DNA of 64,000 nt from Moniliella sp. 'wahieum'. Taxonomy: Eukaryota > Basidiomycota > Moniliellomycetes > Moniliellales > Moniliellaceae. The first letter of the stretch is position 1; the number at the start of each line of letters is the position of its first letter. The position numbers were made by a program, and so were the translations under genes. The notes under the pieces are model-generated. The model saw only the letters and a program-made list of their open reading frames with translations. It did no database searches and was not told where the DNA came from. Shown here one piece after another: positions 34,701 to 44,617 of the stretch. The DNA lies in the NCBI GenBank assembly GCA_003971905.1, contig RSEE01000001.1, positions 1,426,001-1,490,000 on the forward strand, given 5' to 3'.

Positions 34701-36370
34701 CAGCAAACCTGCCTCCTCGGCACCTCCAGCTCCAACTCCAACTCCAAGTGCACCTTCAGGTCCAGGTTCAGGTTCAGGTTCAGGACCAGGACCGGGGTCG
34801 AATTTGAACCCAAAGTCGAATTCGCATGCGGGCTCCACTGGCTCCGCGCCGCCCCCACCTGCTGCGGACGACTTAGCTGGACCTTCGTCCTCTCGCGGAC
34901 GGGACAGCCCACGAGCTCGAAGGCTCGGGTTGGACGGTAGTTGGGCCGCGCGCGATGTTCGTGCGGGCAGCAACGAGGCGCGACCCAGTGCGCCTTCTTC
35001 TGCCCCTGTAGGACGGACGGCGCAGGAACTAGCTCGACCCCGTACTGCCGCTGCCGCTGCCGCTGCCGCTGGGCACGCACCCTCCCAAGCCCCTTTATCG
35101 TCGTCGTCATCGTCTCCAGCTACCAAGCTCGCTGGGTTGCCCAACGCGTCACCGGGTCGGGATGCGCCCTCGGCACCGCCTCGGCGTCGTCGCTTGGCCG
35201 CCTCGGCGTGGCACCGCTTTGCTGGTCTGGCCTCGTCCGTGTTGGAAGGCGGGATGGACCCGATGGACTATGACCCGGACGACCCAGCCGAGGATGGAGC
35301 GGTCCGGACGCGATTCGCCTGTGCGGGCGGGACCTGGCGCGGGCCCTGGCGCTGCGGTGCCTTCGGGTTCCGGTACGGGTGTGGGCGCGGGGTCCGATCC
35401 GTCCGGCGCGACAGGTACCTCCTCCGCTGGGCAAGGACCGAACGGGAAAGGCAAAGCGCCTGCGACGCATGCGTCCTACAACTTTGAAGGCAACGATGGA
35501 CGTGGTTTGGACCTCACCTTGGGAGGGGTTAAGATGACGGTCAACTTACCGCTCATCACCTCGCCTGACAACCCCGACCGGTCCTTCCAAGCCGCCGCGT
35601 TGATGCCCGACTTTGAAGGCCCGTTTTACCCGCATCCGCCACCGCCTCCAACTCAAATTACGCTTTCATGCCGCCACCTCGGCCCACCGCGGCTGGTCCC
35701 AATCGTTGGTCATGGCTGTCCCCGTTCGCTTCTCCGAACCGCCTCCGGGACCGGGGACAGAATTGGATGCGCGCTTGGGCTCGGGCTCAGGCTCGGGATC
35801 GGGATTGGGCTCGGGCTCGTACTCGGGATCGGGCTTGGCTGCCTCCTTCTCTACCCTCCCCGCTCACCGAGCCTGCCCGAATCCCTCCCGGCGTATACCC
35901 AGCTGTTTCGGGAAGACGGGTCGCGCCTCGCTGACGAGGGCGAGGACCTGCCGCGGTACCCGGGCCGTCAGTCGGGCGAAACATCAGAAGACGAAGCGTC
36001 GTTGCAGATTGTTGAGCCGGTGCACCCTGTGCACCCCACCAGCCCAGCGTTGGGTTCCCATCCCCATCCCCATCCCAGTCCCAGTTCCAATCCCAGTCCC
36101 AATCACAATTCCAATCCGGATGCGGGGTCGGGGTTGGGGTTGGGTTTCACCGCGTCTGCGTCCGCGTCGGGCTCGGGCTCGGTCGCCTCGCTTGGCGCCC
36201 GCTTGGCTTCGACGTCCGCCACGTCTGCCACCCAGTCCTCGGTCCTCGTTTCGGGCGGCGCGGTGGCGGTGGAGCCTTCGGTCGGAGGCGGGGCGGTGGC
36301 GCCGCATCAGCGCGACGAACAGGTGGATGTGGATGCGGATTTGCTTGACGAGACGGATGAGCAGCTTTGA
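31719..36370 (+). CDS. Arrestin-like protein (arrestin-related trafficking adaptor type)
   Basis: The N-terminus (MRHHHSVSFFARAKPNDADE) is followed by a Pro/His-rich stretch and MSLVDFLRTTGPDGP. The arrestin N-domain begins PPIVSIAVRPLSDEVTMYG, HYSLAGTTVLTVS, MHVRRIQVTFTGYSIFHD and, one frame over, FEPLRFEIEFDIPCQ. The C-domain shows STNLPFHLTLSVPAHVHTRG, LTFTVHLDLSHPDQWAW, an intron at about 34293-34430 (GTGCGT...TGCCAG) and SRAFIFNFPLPLGDPVEAD. The C-terminal half is low-complexity: GSGSGSG runs, Ala9, Ser6, SNSNPNP-like repeats, with LPAYTQLF and LPRYPGR as possible PY-like ubiquitin-ligase binding motifs. The stop is at 36370. By family it would recruit Rsp5/Nedd4-type ligases to membrane cargo, but classic PPxY is not obvious, so the role is inferred. 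The protein is long (about 1450 residues) and its frame changes several times. Confidence 0.75.
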
Positions 36371-37538
36371 TCCGGCCAGAGCTGGTGTGGGGAAAGCGGG
36401 TCTAACGCGCGAGGCATGGGGCGGAAGGCGTAATGAGGCAGGCAGCATAGGTGCATTCCCGCCTTGGGCATTCTGTCCTACGCTCTTGCCTTGGCATACG
36501 GCCTCTGATAACCTCCCCCACCGAACAACGGCTGGGCAAAAGGAGTGTGGGCGCCTCCGTGTGCTTAGCAAAGACTCGGTCTTTATGGCTCTGCCCCTCT
36601 CTCTCTCGCAGTTCGGTTGGCTGCCTTGCCGTGCTACGAATCATATCCAATGCACTGCGGTGAAGGATGTATCCCTACTGCCATCTGGACCGTCTGTCGC
36701 GACGGCTTGCGCGGCTGGGTTGGTCGTTGGTCGTTGATATATATATACCAGTCGTATATATACCAGTCGCACGAAGGTTATTAGACGTTAGAGGTAGTTG
36801 GGGAGGAGCTGGGACGCCGTGGGTGCTACTGTGTTGGGATGGATGATGCACGGGAAGCAAAGGTTGATCGAACGAGGCGGGATTATGCACTATGGCAGGA
36901 CGGGCGGACGGACGGCTGCACGGCCTGATGGCATCGCTGGGAGAAGAGATGGCCACATAGCAAGCAGATCTGAGCCGAGTATGCGGGGGGGTGTAATGGG
37001 GATGATGGATGGAGCGATAAGAGCAATCATTAATCAATGATCAATGATCAAAAAGATCAAACATCGATGAGATCGGGGAGGGTGTTGGGGACAGGCGGGG
37101 AAGTAGTCCCCGGTTCTGCCGTGGTCGATGGACGGGGCAGCGGATAGGGGGTGGCCGAACCCGTCCGAGCCCCTGGCGGTCCGCTGAGGCGCGGCAGGAC
37201 GTGGTTGCTGGTAATGCCCGCAACGCACAGTGGGCTAAGCCCACGCTGAGTGCCGAACCCAATCCGCACACACCTGGGCGGAGCTGGGAGATCTGGGATC
37301 TAATGTGATGTGCGGTGGATGGGCGACGCGATGACGCTTGGCGTTGGCTGGCACAGGTGGCGTGCTGCAGCGCCGCGCAGCCTCGGCCAGCCATGCAATG
37401 TGCATCCCGCTTCCCCCCGATGTATTTTAACACTGCCTACCACGCACCGCGCCAGTGTCCCGCGCGTTGGGCGTGGCTTGCACTAGGGTTCTGCTTTTTG
37501 TGCCGCCCAGGCCTCGTCCTGGCTGATATTGGCCTGGC
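36371..37538. other. Intergenic gap upstream of heme oxygenase
   Basis: No supported gene. It contains two copies of TATATATACCAGTCG (36740-36770) and an ATCAATGATCAATGATC cluster (37028-37050). The final 140 bp is pyrimidine-rich and probably promoter. Confidence 0.45.
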
Positions 37539-39085
37539 ATGTGCGCCTCCTCTACTGCCCCTCCCTCCACCATCTGTGCCCCCCCTATGTCCTGTCCCTT
37601 CGCCATCCTCAAGCGTCCCTCGGGCGCATCTGCTCCCCAGAGCACCGCCCTGCCTTCTGGCCCCATCAGCGCCCCCCTCTCCCAGCATCTCCGCAAGGGC
37701 ACTGCAGCTGCCCACGCTGCGATCGAACGCAGCCCGGGCGTCAAGTTGCTCCTCGCCTCTGCCACGTCCGAGAGCAAGGCCCTGGTCAAGCGTCTGGACT
37801 ACGTCCGCTGGCTTGTCATTCTCCACGCACTCTACTCCACCATTGAGACCGCCTTGTTTGCCATTGGCACTTCGGGCCAAGCTCAAGCGCAGCGCTTGGA
37901 TCCCGTCGGCGCGTCTTTGCTCCACCCGCTGCTCCAGGCAAGTGGCGGCGAGTTGCTTCGCACCCTCTCCCGCACCCCAGCGTTGGTGTCCGACATTAAG
38001 GTTCATGCTTCTCTGACCGAAGAAGAGGAAGGTACGAGTCTGGCTGATGTGGCCGATGCGCTCGAGCTCGAGCAAGACGGCACGGCGGAATCGGAGGGGA
38101 TTCGCGTACTGGGCCCCCTGCTGAAACGCGTATGGCAACTTCAATCCCAGGTCCAGCCGGACGCACCTCAAGACCCCGCGGATCTAGATGCGCAGCTTGC
38201 CTGGCTCGCCATCCTCACCCCTGCCCAGAAGGAAGCTACGGTGGGCTATGTGGTGCACATTGCTGCCTTGGCCGCCCAAGCCGGGGTCGACTTTGGTCTG
38301 ACGGAGACCCAGCTGACCACCCTTGCCGCCTACCCCCCTTCTCCCGGACACAACTTTGGTGGTGCAGCCAAGTCGGGAGCGCTGCTGACGCATGCCTACA
38401 CGCGCTACCTTGGAGATCTGAGTGGAGGCCAATTCATTGCCAAGCATGTTGCGACCAAATGGCCTTCGCCTAGTCAAGCACAAGACCAGCCGGATGGACT
38501 TGCCTTTTACCACTTTTTGACCCATCCCGATGCGCTCGGTCAACGCCTGGCTGGGGACCCGCCTGCTCTTTGGCGCACGGACGCCGCGGCCAAAGGAAGG
38601 GCAGAACGGGCTTTGAAGGACGCGTTCCGTACCGCCTCGGACGGGGGGTTGGAGTATGCTTTGATCGTCTCCTCGGGTGTGAGCCGGGAAGAGTTGATTC
38701 GCCCGCTGGTGGACTCGGCTGCGTTGGCGTTCCTGCTGAACGGCGCGCTGTTTGATTCGTTAGCCGGCTTGGGTCCGGACCAAGGCGGGCCGGGCTCGGC
38801 GGCCGAAGCGATCGCGCGCGCCAATGCACGTCGGCCACCCGAAACGGACGTACGGGGCGAATCGGTCTTGCCGCTCGGACACCCATCCATCTCGTCCAGT
38901 GGGCTCAAGGTCGCATCCTCACGCGGTTGGTCGTCCTGCCTTTGCTCGTCGGTTTGGCTGCCGTGTCGTGGCGCGTGGGTCAGGCATGGTCCGGAATCCC
39001 GGGGACCTGGACGGGTACAGGATCCAATACTTCCGTGCCCGCCCCCCGACGCTCTGATTCGTCCGTGGTCTTGAGGACTCGCTGA
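37539..39085 (+). CDS. Heme oxygenase with C-terminal membrane anchor
   Basis: It oxidises heme to biliverdin, CO and iron, normally at the ER face. LSQHLRKGTAAAHAAIERSP holds the proximal heme-ligand His region; DYVRWLVILHALYSTIETAL, ALLTHAYTRYLGDLSGGQFI (the distal helix DLSGGQ signature) and AFYHFLTHPDALGQ follow. Over 430 residues run in one frame, unusually clean for this window. Near 38910 the frame slips, and the continuation ILTRLVVLPLLVGLAAVSW is a hydrophobic anchor followed by a short Ser-rich tail ending VVLRTR (stop 39085). The protein (about 510 residues) is longer than the human enzyme, with a Glu/Ala-rich insertion before the DLSGGQ helix. The start is ATG 37539 or 37587 (MSCPFAILKRPSG), and the second looks more natural. 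Confidence 0.9.
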
Positions 39086-40720
39086 GTACCAGTGAGTACT
39101 GAGTTCAGTACTGAGTACGAGTCATGGCGGATTGAATCGTTCCTCTTTTCACCCAAGCAACACCTGGCGTCGCGTAGATGGGCTGGCTGCGTTGATTCGT
39201 CTTCCGTTTTCTCTTTGGTTCCTGGTTTCCAACTGGCCAGACCAGGACCTCCGATTCCCCATCCTTCCCCTGTGTTTGTTCTGTGTTTCTGTCTTGTGGG
39301 CCATGATGCATGATGCATCATCAAGATGAAGATGAATGAGCAATGCCCAATGACCTGCCATGCCCCTCTTCCCACGCTGGCACGTACGCTTGCCAAGCCG
39401 TGTCGAACCCCTTTCCGAACGCAGCGCTCTCGAGCCTACGACACTTGCCTGATGATCAATGATGCATGATGACGCTTCTCCCTATACTCGGTTATCCTTT
39501 CAGATAAAACAGACTGTCATGCTGTGCATGAGTCTGCCAATGAACCACGTGCGATGAAGCTGTCCGCCCGTCGTAGATTGCGGCCGAGCGTAAAGCAGAA
39601 CGATTGTTGTCGTGCCAGGTCAGATCTCAGAGGGAGCCGGGGGGATGCAGGATGGGACAAGCCAAGGTGTAGCGGCCGGGGAGAACAGATCCGCGTCTGC
39701 ACACCATGTGCCACCGAGACCTGGGGGGTGAGCAGCAGCATGCCGAGGGCTAGTGACCAGTGACCGGCGACCAGTGACTACTCACTTACTCAGTGGTGTT
39801 GCTTTACCGATCCCATCAGCTGCAGATGACCGTGTCGCTGTACGGTGGTCTGTGCCCCCCTCAGGCCTCATGGGCCCGAGAGGTGCGCGTCATTCACGCT
39901 CGCACTGGAAAGGAACGGCTAAGGGCGACTGGCTGGCTGGCCAACTTGCAGCGCCAGCAGACGGTGGAGGGAGGGAGGGACTGTAGTAGAGACGTGCCGA
40001 GGGGCAGACGATGCGTCGTGGGTGTGTAGGACGGAAGGCGTGACAGGCAGGCTGGGCGCCCAGGTGCTGGGGAAAGCAACCGAGACACCCGCCTCTACAG
40101 CCGGATCCGGTGCGGGGGGATGCACGGGGACACCTGGGAAAGCGGAAAGGAAATTGGCCCGGCAGGGGGGCAGTGCAAGTGCATGCCAAGCTGCCACAGG
40201 CTGTCACCTCCCTCCCAATCGTAGATGCCAAGCCTTGGCCAGTTCCCTGACTTCTGTGACTGCCTAGCCTGGCTGCTGACACTCCGCAGGGGCACATAAC
40301 CCTTCTTCGCTTCTCGCCCCCCCCTCCCCCGCAGCCCTAGAGAGGATCCGTGCGGCACAGCCAAGCCTATGCCCAGTACCCAGTACCCAGTTGAGTGTTG
40401 AATACGGCGGGGTCTGAGTGGTTAGTCGTGTGGGTGGTGAGCGGTGAGCGGTCTTGTAACTTGCATCTCAAGGTCCACAGAGGGTTGGGCATGCCAAGCT
40501 CTCTCTCTAACACCGTCTTCTCCGCGTACCATTTTGGGAATGCGGAACGCGCCCGGCCGGTAACAATACCCGTTCCGTAGAGGGTGTAGTACAGCGTCGC
40601 TTGCCCACTGGCAATAATATATTTGTGCCATTCCATATTGATCCCCTTCCACCGTTGCCTCCTACTCTTCGAACATCACTGTCATCGTCATCTCTATCCA
40701 TCCGCAATCTTATCCATCCA
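39086..40720. other. Repeat-rich intergenic region
   Basis: No supported gene. Words seen: GAGTACTGAGTTCAGTACTG (about 39092), ATGATGCATGATGCATCATC (39303), GATCAATGATGCATGATGAC (about 39454), CTAGTGACCAGTGACCGGCG (39749), and CAGTACCCAGTACCCAGTTG (about 40375). Confidence 0.5.
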
Positions 40721-41502
40721 ATGATGGGTTTTTCTCGATTGCTCAATCACTGCGGTCCCACTACACCCGGACCAACGGACGCACGCCTCCTGGACGAGCT
40801 ACCAACCTCCTCCTCTACATCCAGCACTCTGTTTGTTTCCCTTGGCGCGGTAGGTTTGGACTGGGACGACGAACGCGAAGCGTTGCTTGCTTCCACCAGC
40901 GTAACGCTAGGGATGCCCCTAAGGACAATAGGCCTCATCACCACACTCCTCTACGCCCAACACTCTCCTCCACACCACCACAAGGACCACGATCCACCCC
41001 ACTATCGCCGCCACCATCGACACCATCACCGTCACCACCGCGTCTCCGGCTCGGAAAAGCACAACAGGGAAAACGATGCTTTTTCGACTCCTACCCACGC
41101 TACTGTACCACGCACTTCGTCCCACTGCTCCCACGGCAGCCAAGACACTGAACGTTGTTGCTCTCGTCGGCGAAAGAGGCAGAGCCGCACGTCCCAACCT
41201 GCAACGTACACACCTGTTCGTGTGGCGGGAAACGGGGTGCGGAGGCAGAGACGGAACTGCGTCCGCGCTGTTGCGCCATGCCTCCTCTTCCTTGGACCAA
41301 CGCCGTGCGCCCTCGTCCGCACGACCAAAGCGAAAGCGCGCGGCAGCTTGCGCTCGACCCACGTCCTTTTCTCTCTTTGGCCTCACGCTTTACTGGCCTC
41401 GACCTTGACGCCCCCCCCCCTAGTTCTTCCGTTGCGCCTGCCCGGCCGCAGGTCAGTGCGGCGCTGGGCACAGGAATGCAACTGGTGGTGGTCAACGCGT
41501 AA
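40721..41502 (+). CDS. Doubtful His-rich hypothetical protein
   Basis: The reading MMGFSRLLNHCGPTTPGPTD, then LDWDDEREALLASTSVTLGM, has protein-like composition. It is followed by an almost pure His/Arg/Tyr tract (HHRHHHRHHR) and a Ser/Arg-rich part, and can be continued across two frame breaks to SSVAPARPQVSAALGTGMQL and a stop at 41502. No family is recognised and the minus strand is also open, so this is tentative. Confidence 0.3.
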
Positions 41503-41702
41503 CGATTTTCCTTGTTGTCAAGAGGCACTTCTACACTTCTCTCGTTAATATATGGCACGTTGATTAATGATTCTCGACCGTGGCGTATAGGGTGCAGCGG
41601 TGCAGCCTCCAGGGAGAGGCGAGTGTATATAGCTTGAGAGTCTACAGCTATTGAATTCGGATTAATGTCCATGTTCCATTTGCTTTGGTTGCAGGACAAG
41701 AA

Positions 41703-41793
41703 GGCGAGATAGCGAAGTGGTTAACGCGCTGTGTTCAGGATAATTTCCTAACCGCAGTCCTCCGGGGCGTGGGTTCGAATCCCACTCTCGTCA
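41703..41793 (+). tRNA. tRNA-Leu(CAG) with a 12-nt intron
   Basis: Acceptor stem GGCGAGA/TCTCGTC (one G-U pair), discriminator A, D-stem GCG/CGC, anticodon stem CTGTG/CGCAG, a class II variable arm and T-arm GTGGG/CCCAC. The anticodon CAG sits at 41736-41738. Base 37 is G, and the intron of about 12 nt is 41740-41751. The B-box GGTTCGAATCC and a downstream T5 run (41796-41800) support Pol III transcription. CCA is not encoded. Confidence 0.92.
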
Positions 41794-41955
41794 TATTTTT
41801 GGCTGTGCTGTCTCGAGGCTTCAACCGCGTCAGCGGCTGGCGGGGCATCCTCCACCTTCTCATTCGAACATTCAACGTGCTGTACGGCCACCCCAGTTTT
41901 TCCTCCTCTGAGGTGGGCTATTGGTCGTACATGGACCGAGGCGGATGGATTGCGT

Positions 41956-42567
41956 TCAGTCGGTCAAGAGGGAGCACTTGCTCAGGGCCTTCTTGACCGC
42001 GGCCGGGCGCCGGTTTGGGGCGATGGCCAAGACGGTAGGAATGTTTCCGGCTGTTCAATCCACAGTACGTGGTCGGGGAATTCTTCTTCGAGCGAAAGTG
42101 TCGGTTCGGAAGCAAGGCGCGAGCCAAACGTTCGTTGTTCCGTCAGCTTGGCCGACAAGGCAGCGAGGGACTGTTTGCTGGACGTTCGTAGCGTCACTTT
42201 GTGCATCGAGCCCACGTTTTCCGGCGCGAGGTAGGCCAGCGTGTTGGGACTGCTTGCCGTTTTCGCGCAGCCTGAGACAAATGTCAGCCACGGGTCAGAC
42301 AAATGTTGGAGAGGTATGGGGAGGCGAGGAGGGGGGACGTACCGCCATGGCAGCGTGCGCGGCTTGGGCCATCAAGGGCCCTTTGGTCCATTCTTGTGCC
42401 TGGAGGAAGAGGGAAGGATTAGCTCGACACTCGACCATGCAGGAACATGTACGTACAAGTGTACGGTCCACAATCAGTTGCATCACCAGGGGAGTTTGTG
42501 GATCCGGTGCGGCAACATTGGCTGGCGTGGATTGGGAGGCGGCGGTTGGGGAGGTTGAGGCTGTCAT
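41956..42567 (-). CDS. PTRHD1-like putative peptidyl-tRNA hydrolase
   Basis: This is a three-exon minus-strand gene of the Pth2 fold. Exon 1 (42457-42567) encodes MTASTSPTAASQSTPANVAA through LVMQLIVDRTL. Intron 1 is 42400-42456 (GTACGT...CTCCAG). Exon 2 (42343-42399) encodes AQEWTKGPLMAQAAHAAMA, the MAQ.AHA motif of the family. Intron 2 is 42272-42342 (GTACGT...TCTCAG). Exon 3 contains PNTLAYLAPENVGSMHKVTL, FPDHVLWIEQPE, then across a frame break PTVLAIAPKPA and VKKALSKCSLLTD with stop at 41956. The MHKV...HxLWxEQPE...PT.LA.AP pattern fits the PTRHD1 branch rather than canonical Pth2. Whether it hydrolyses peptidyl-tRNA is unproven for that branch. Confidence 0.85.
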
Positions 42568-43026
42568 CACGGCTCGTCGGGGTGTTGGACTCGGCAGGAC
42601 AGTTGGGAAAGGGGAAAGAACGGAGATGGGGCGTGGGAATGGCCGAAATGGATCCGAGATCCTCGACTGAGCATCCAACGCCAAACCGAAAGTACAGCAA
42701 GCACAGCAGGCGTATAGCTTGGGGGCTGGAAAAAACAAGTGTTGAAGGCGCTGACAGGCGGAGAGCTGTTTATTAGTAGCAACTACTCTACTCAGGCAAT
42801 CGCCGTGGTTACCTAATCTCCCCTGGCTTTGCTCCACCAGACCCAGCTGGACACCAGCCCGTCCCTCACCTCTTGCTTATTCACGGACAGCATATTCAAC
42901 CACTGACACCTAGACGAGATACAGATCAAGGATGCGCGTCGTTTTGCAATGCCAAGCAAACAGAGCCCACTTGCCCAGGCAGTGCTCACAGGCATGCATG
43001 ATAACTGCATGTTTTTGATTGGCCTT
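42568..43026. other. Intergenic gap between PTRHD1-like and PAM17 genes
   Basis: About 460 bp upstream of the PTRHD1-like gene, with no supported gene. It presumably holds that gene's promoter and the Pam17 3' UTR. Confidence 0.5.
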
Positions 43027-43932
43027 TTAATACACTTTCTCTTCGTCCTCTTTGACGCCATAAGCGACTTTGCGACGGTACGTGTTTTGATCACGAAGCC
43101 AGTGACGATAATCGTGCAACGAACCGATTTTTTCTCCCTGCAACACAGTACAGGCACACAAGTCAGTACAAAATCACAGCAACATGGCAATCTTGAGATT
43201 GGTCCAAGGAAAAAATACGCACGTAGAAGTCAGGAATGGGGTTCTGGTAGGACCACAAGAGGTGGCAAGTCATGCATGTCAGAATGGAGAACCACAAAAG
43301 ACAAGGTTATACAGGACGTGACGTACTTGGACACTTTGCATCATTGGGTCCACACGGTTACGACGAATATGGTCAAGAAGGCCTTATCCTTCTGGGCAAT
43401 GGATTGGGCTTTGGACCGGTTCAGCCATGCCCATACTGTTGAACCAATTGCCGGTCCAAGCAAAAGACCAGCACCTGTACCGAGCAACATGCCCCGCTGC
43501 CGAGAGCAGCATGGGGTCAATCCCAGCAAACGTAAACGGCATTCCGTTGGCGGCAAGATAGGCACCGCTGCCTGCACTGGTCAAGAGGGTGGTGGGCCAC
43601 GTGAAGAACATGCTGGCTGTGCGGCGTTGCTTGCGCAGCTTGAGATACTCGTCCCAGGTCACAGGGGCTTTGCCCTGTGCGGCCGCCTCGGCGGCAGCCT
43701 GAGCTTGGGCGCGACGGGTGGCCTCCTGCTTGCCAAGGGGGGTGGTGCGACCTGGGCAGTGCTGGACGAGACCAGTGTCCTACGCCACGCAAGAGAGGGT
43801 GCGAGCAAGACAGGGTGCGGGCGAACGGCGCGATGGATGGGCATTGGTTGGTCACAGAGACGGTGGTGCCGGTGAGACGGCTTGGGCAGGCTGGCCGGTA
43901 GCCTGCCAGCGGCAGCAGAAGCGAGGCGCCAT
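43027..43932 (-). CDS. PAM17: Presequence translocase-associated motor subunit Pam17
   Basis: This is an inner-membrane protein of the TIM23 import motor. Exon 1 (43327-43932) starts MAPRFCCRWQATGQPAQAVS (likely matrix presequence) and, after a frame break, reads KQEATRRAQAQAAAEAAAQG, VTWDEYLKLRKQRRTASMFF, AGSGAYLAANG, FAGIDPMLLSAAGHVA, LLLGPAIGSTVWAWLNRSKA (two membrane helices) and DHIRRNRVDPMMQSVQ. Intron 1 is 43244-43326. A 21-bp microexon (43223-43243) encodes NPIPDFY. Intron 2 is 43138-43222. Exon 3 (43027-43137) encodes GEKIGSLHDYRHWLRDQNTY and ends DEEKVY. The (N)P(I/V)PD(F/Y)YGEKI...DYR.WLRDQ tail is diagnostic of the family. Confidence 0.93.
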
Positions 43933-44222
43933 GTCAGGCAATAAATGCCACACAGCAGCAGGGATTCCGACGCGCGGAACGGGTGACGTGCCAGGGGGCA
44001 CGCCGCGTGATGCATGATGCATGATGTGTGATGCGCGGCCAACACGTGATATGGGATGCACTGTGAATATGTGCATCGGCGCAGTTGCACCGAACCCGAT
44101 GGAGCATTGGTTTCCGTGCGTGGACATGCCAGCTGATGCATGATGCGCTCTTGCCCGTCCGCGTACGTCGCCTACGCGTGCTGCGCTCTCTCGGCTGAGC
44201 CCAACCTTGCCCCGTACCCATC
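43933..44222. promoter_or_regulatory. Divergent promoter region of PAM17 and CKS1
   Basis: A 290-bp gap between divergent start codons. It carries two TGATGCATGATG clusters (44007-44035 and 44132-44148), so here the repeat word lies inside a presumed bidirectional promoter. Confidence 0.5.
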
Positions 44223-44617
44223 ATGTCCAAGCGGCGCGAGTACTCGTACGAAGAGCTGGTTGCACGCATACACTACTCGGACAAATACGCAGACGATGAA
44301 TGGGAGTACCGTCATGTGATTCTCCCCAAGCAGCTTCTCAAGCAGCTGCCAGAAGAGTACTTTGACCCCAACGAGCCGGGCGTCCTGCGCAAGCTCACTG
44401 ACGAACAGTGGCGCTCGATCGGCATTCAGCAGTCGCCAGGGTGGGAGCACTACGAAGTGCACGGTACGTTGCACGTCTTCGTTCCTTCCCCTCCCGCTTC
44501 CCCCTCCCTCTTTCTGCATACACTAACCAGCCATCCTCGGCAGCTCCCGAACCCCACATTCTCCTTTTCCGCCGCGAGAAAGATTATGCGGAGAAGTACC
44601 TACAGAACTACCAGTGA
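44223..44617 (+). CDS. CKS1: Cyclin-dependent kinase regulatory subunit Cks1/Suc1
   Basis: This small phospho-adaptor binds the CDK and docks phosphorylated substrates. Exon 1 encodes [40 protein letters not shown] and [14 protein letters not shown]. An intron at 44464-44543 (GTACGT...CGGCAG) splits the conserved [12 protein letters not shown] motif, and exon 2 ends [11 protein letters not shown]. The predicted protein of about 104 residues matches the family length. It is one of the few genes in the window that reads without any frame break. Confidence 0.97.

Noticed and set aside
34302-35144. 280-codon minus-strand ORF with Asp/Pro-Glu repeats
   Set aside because: Antisense of the arrestin-like gene's microsatellite region; regular repeats keep several frames open.
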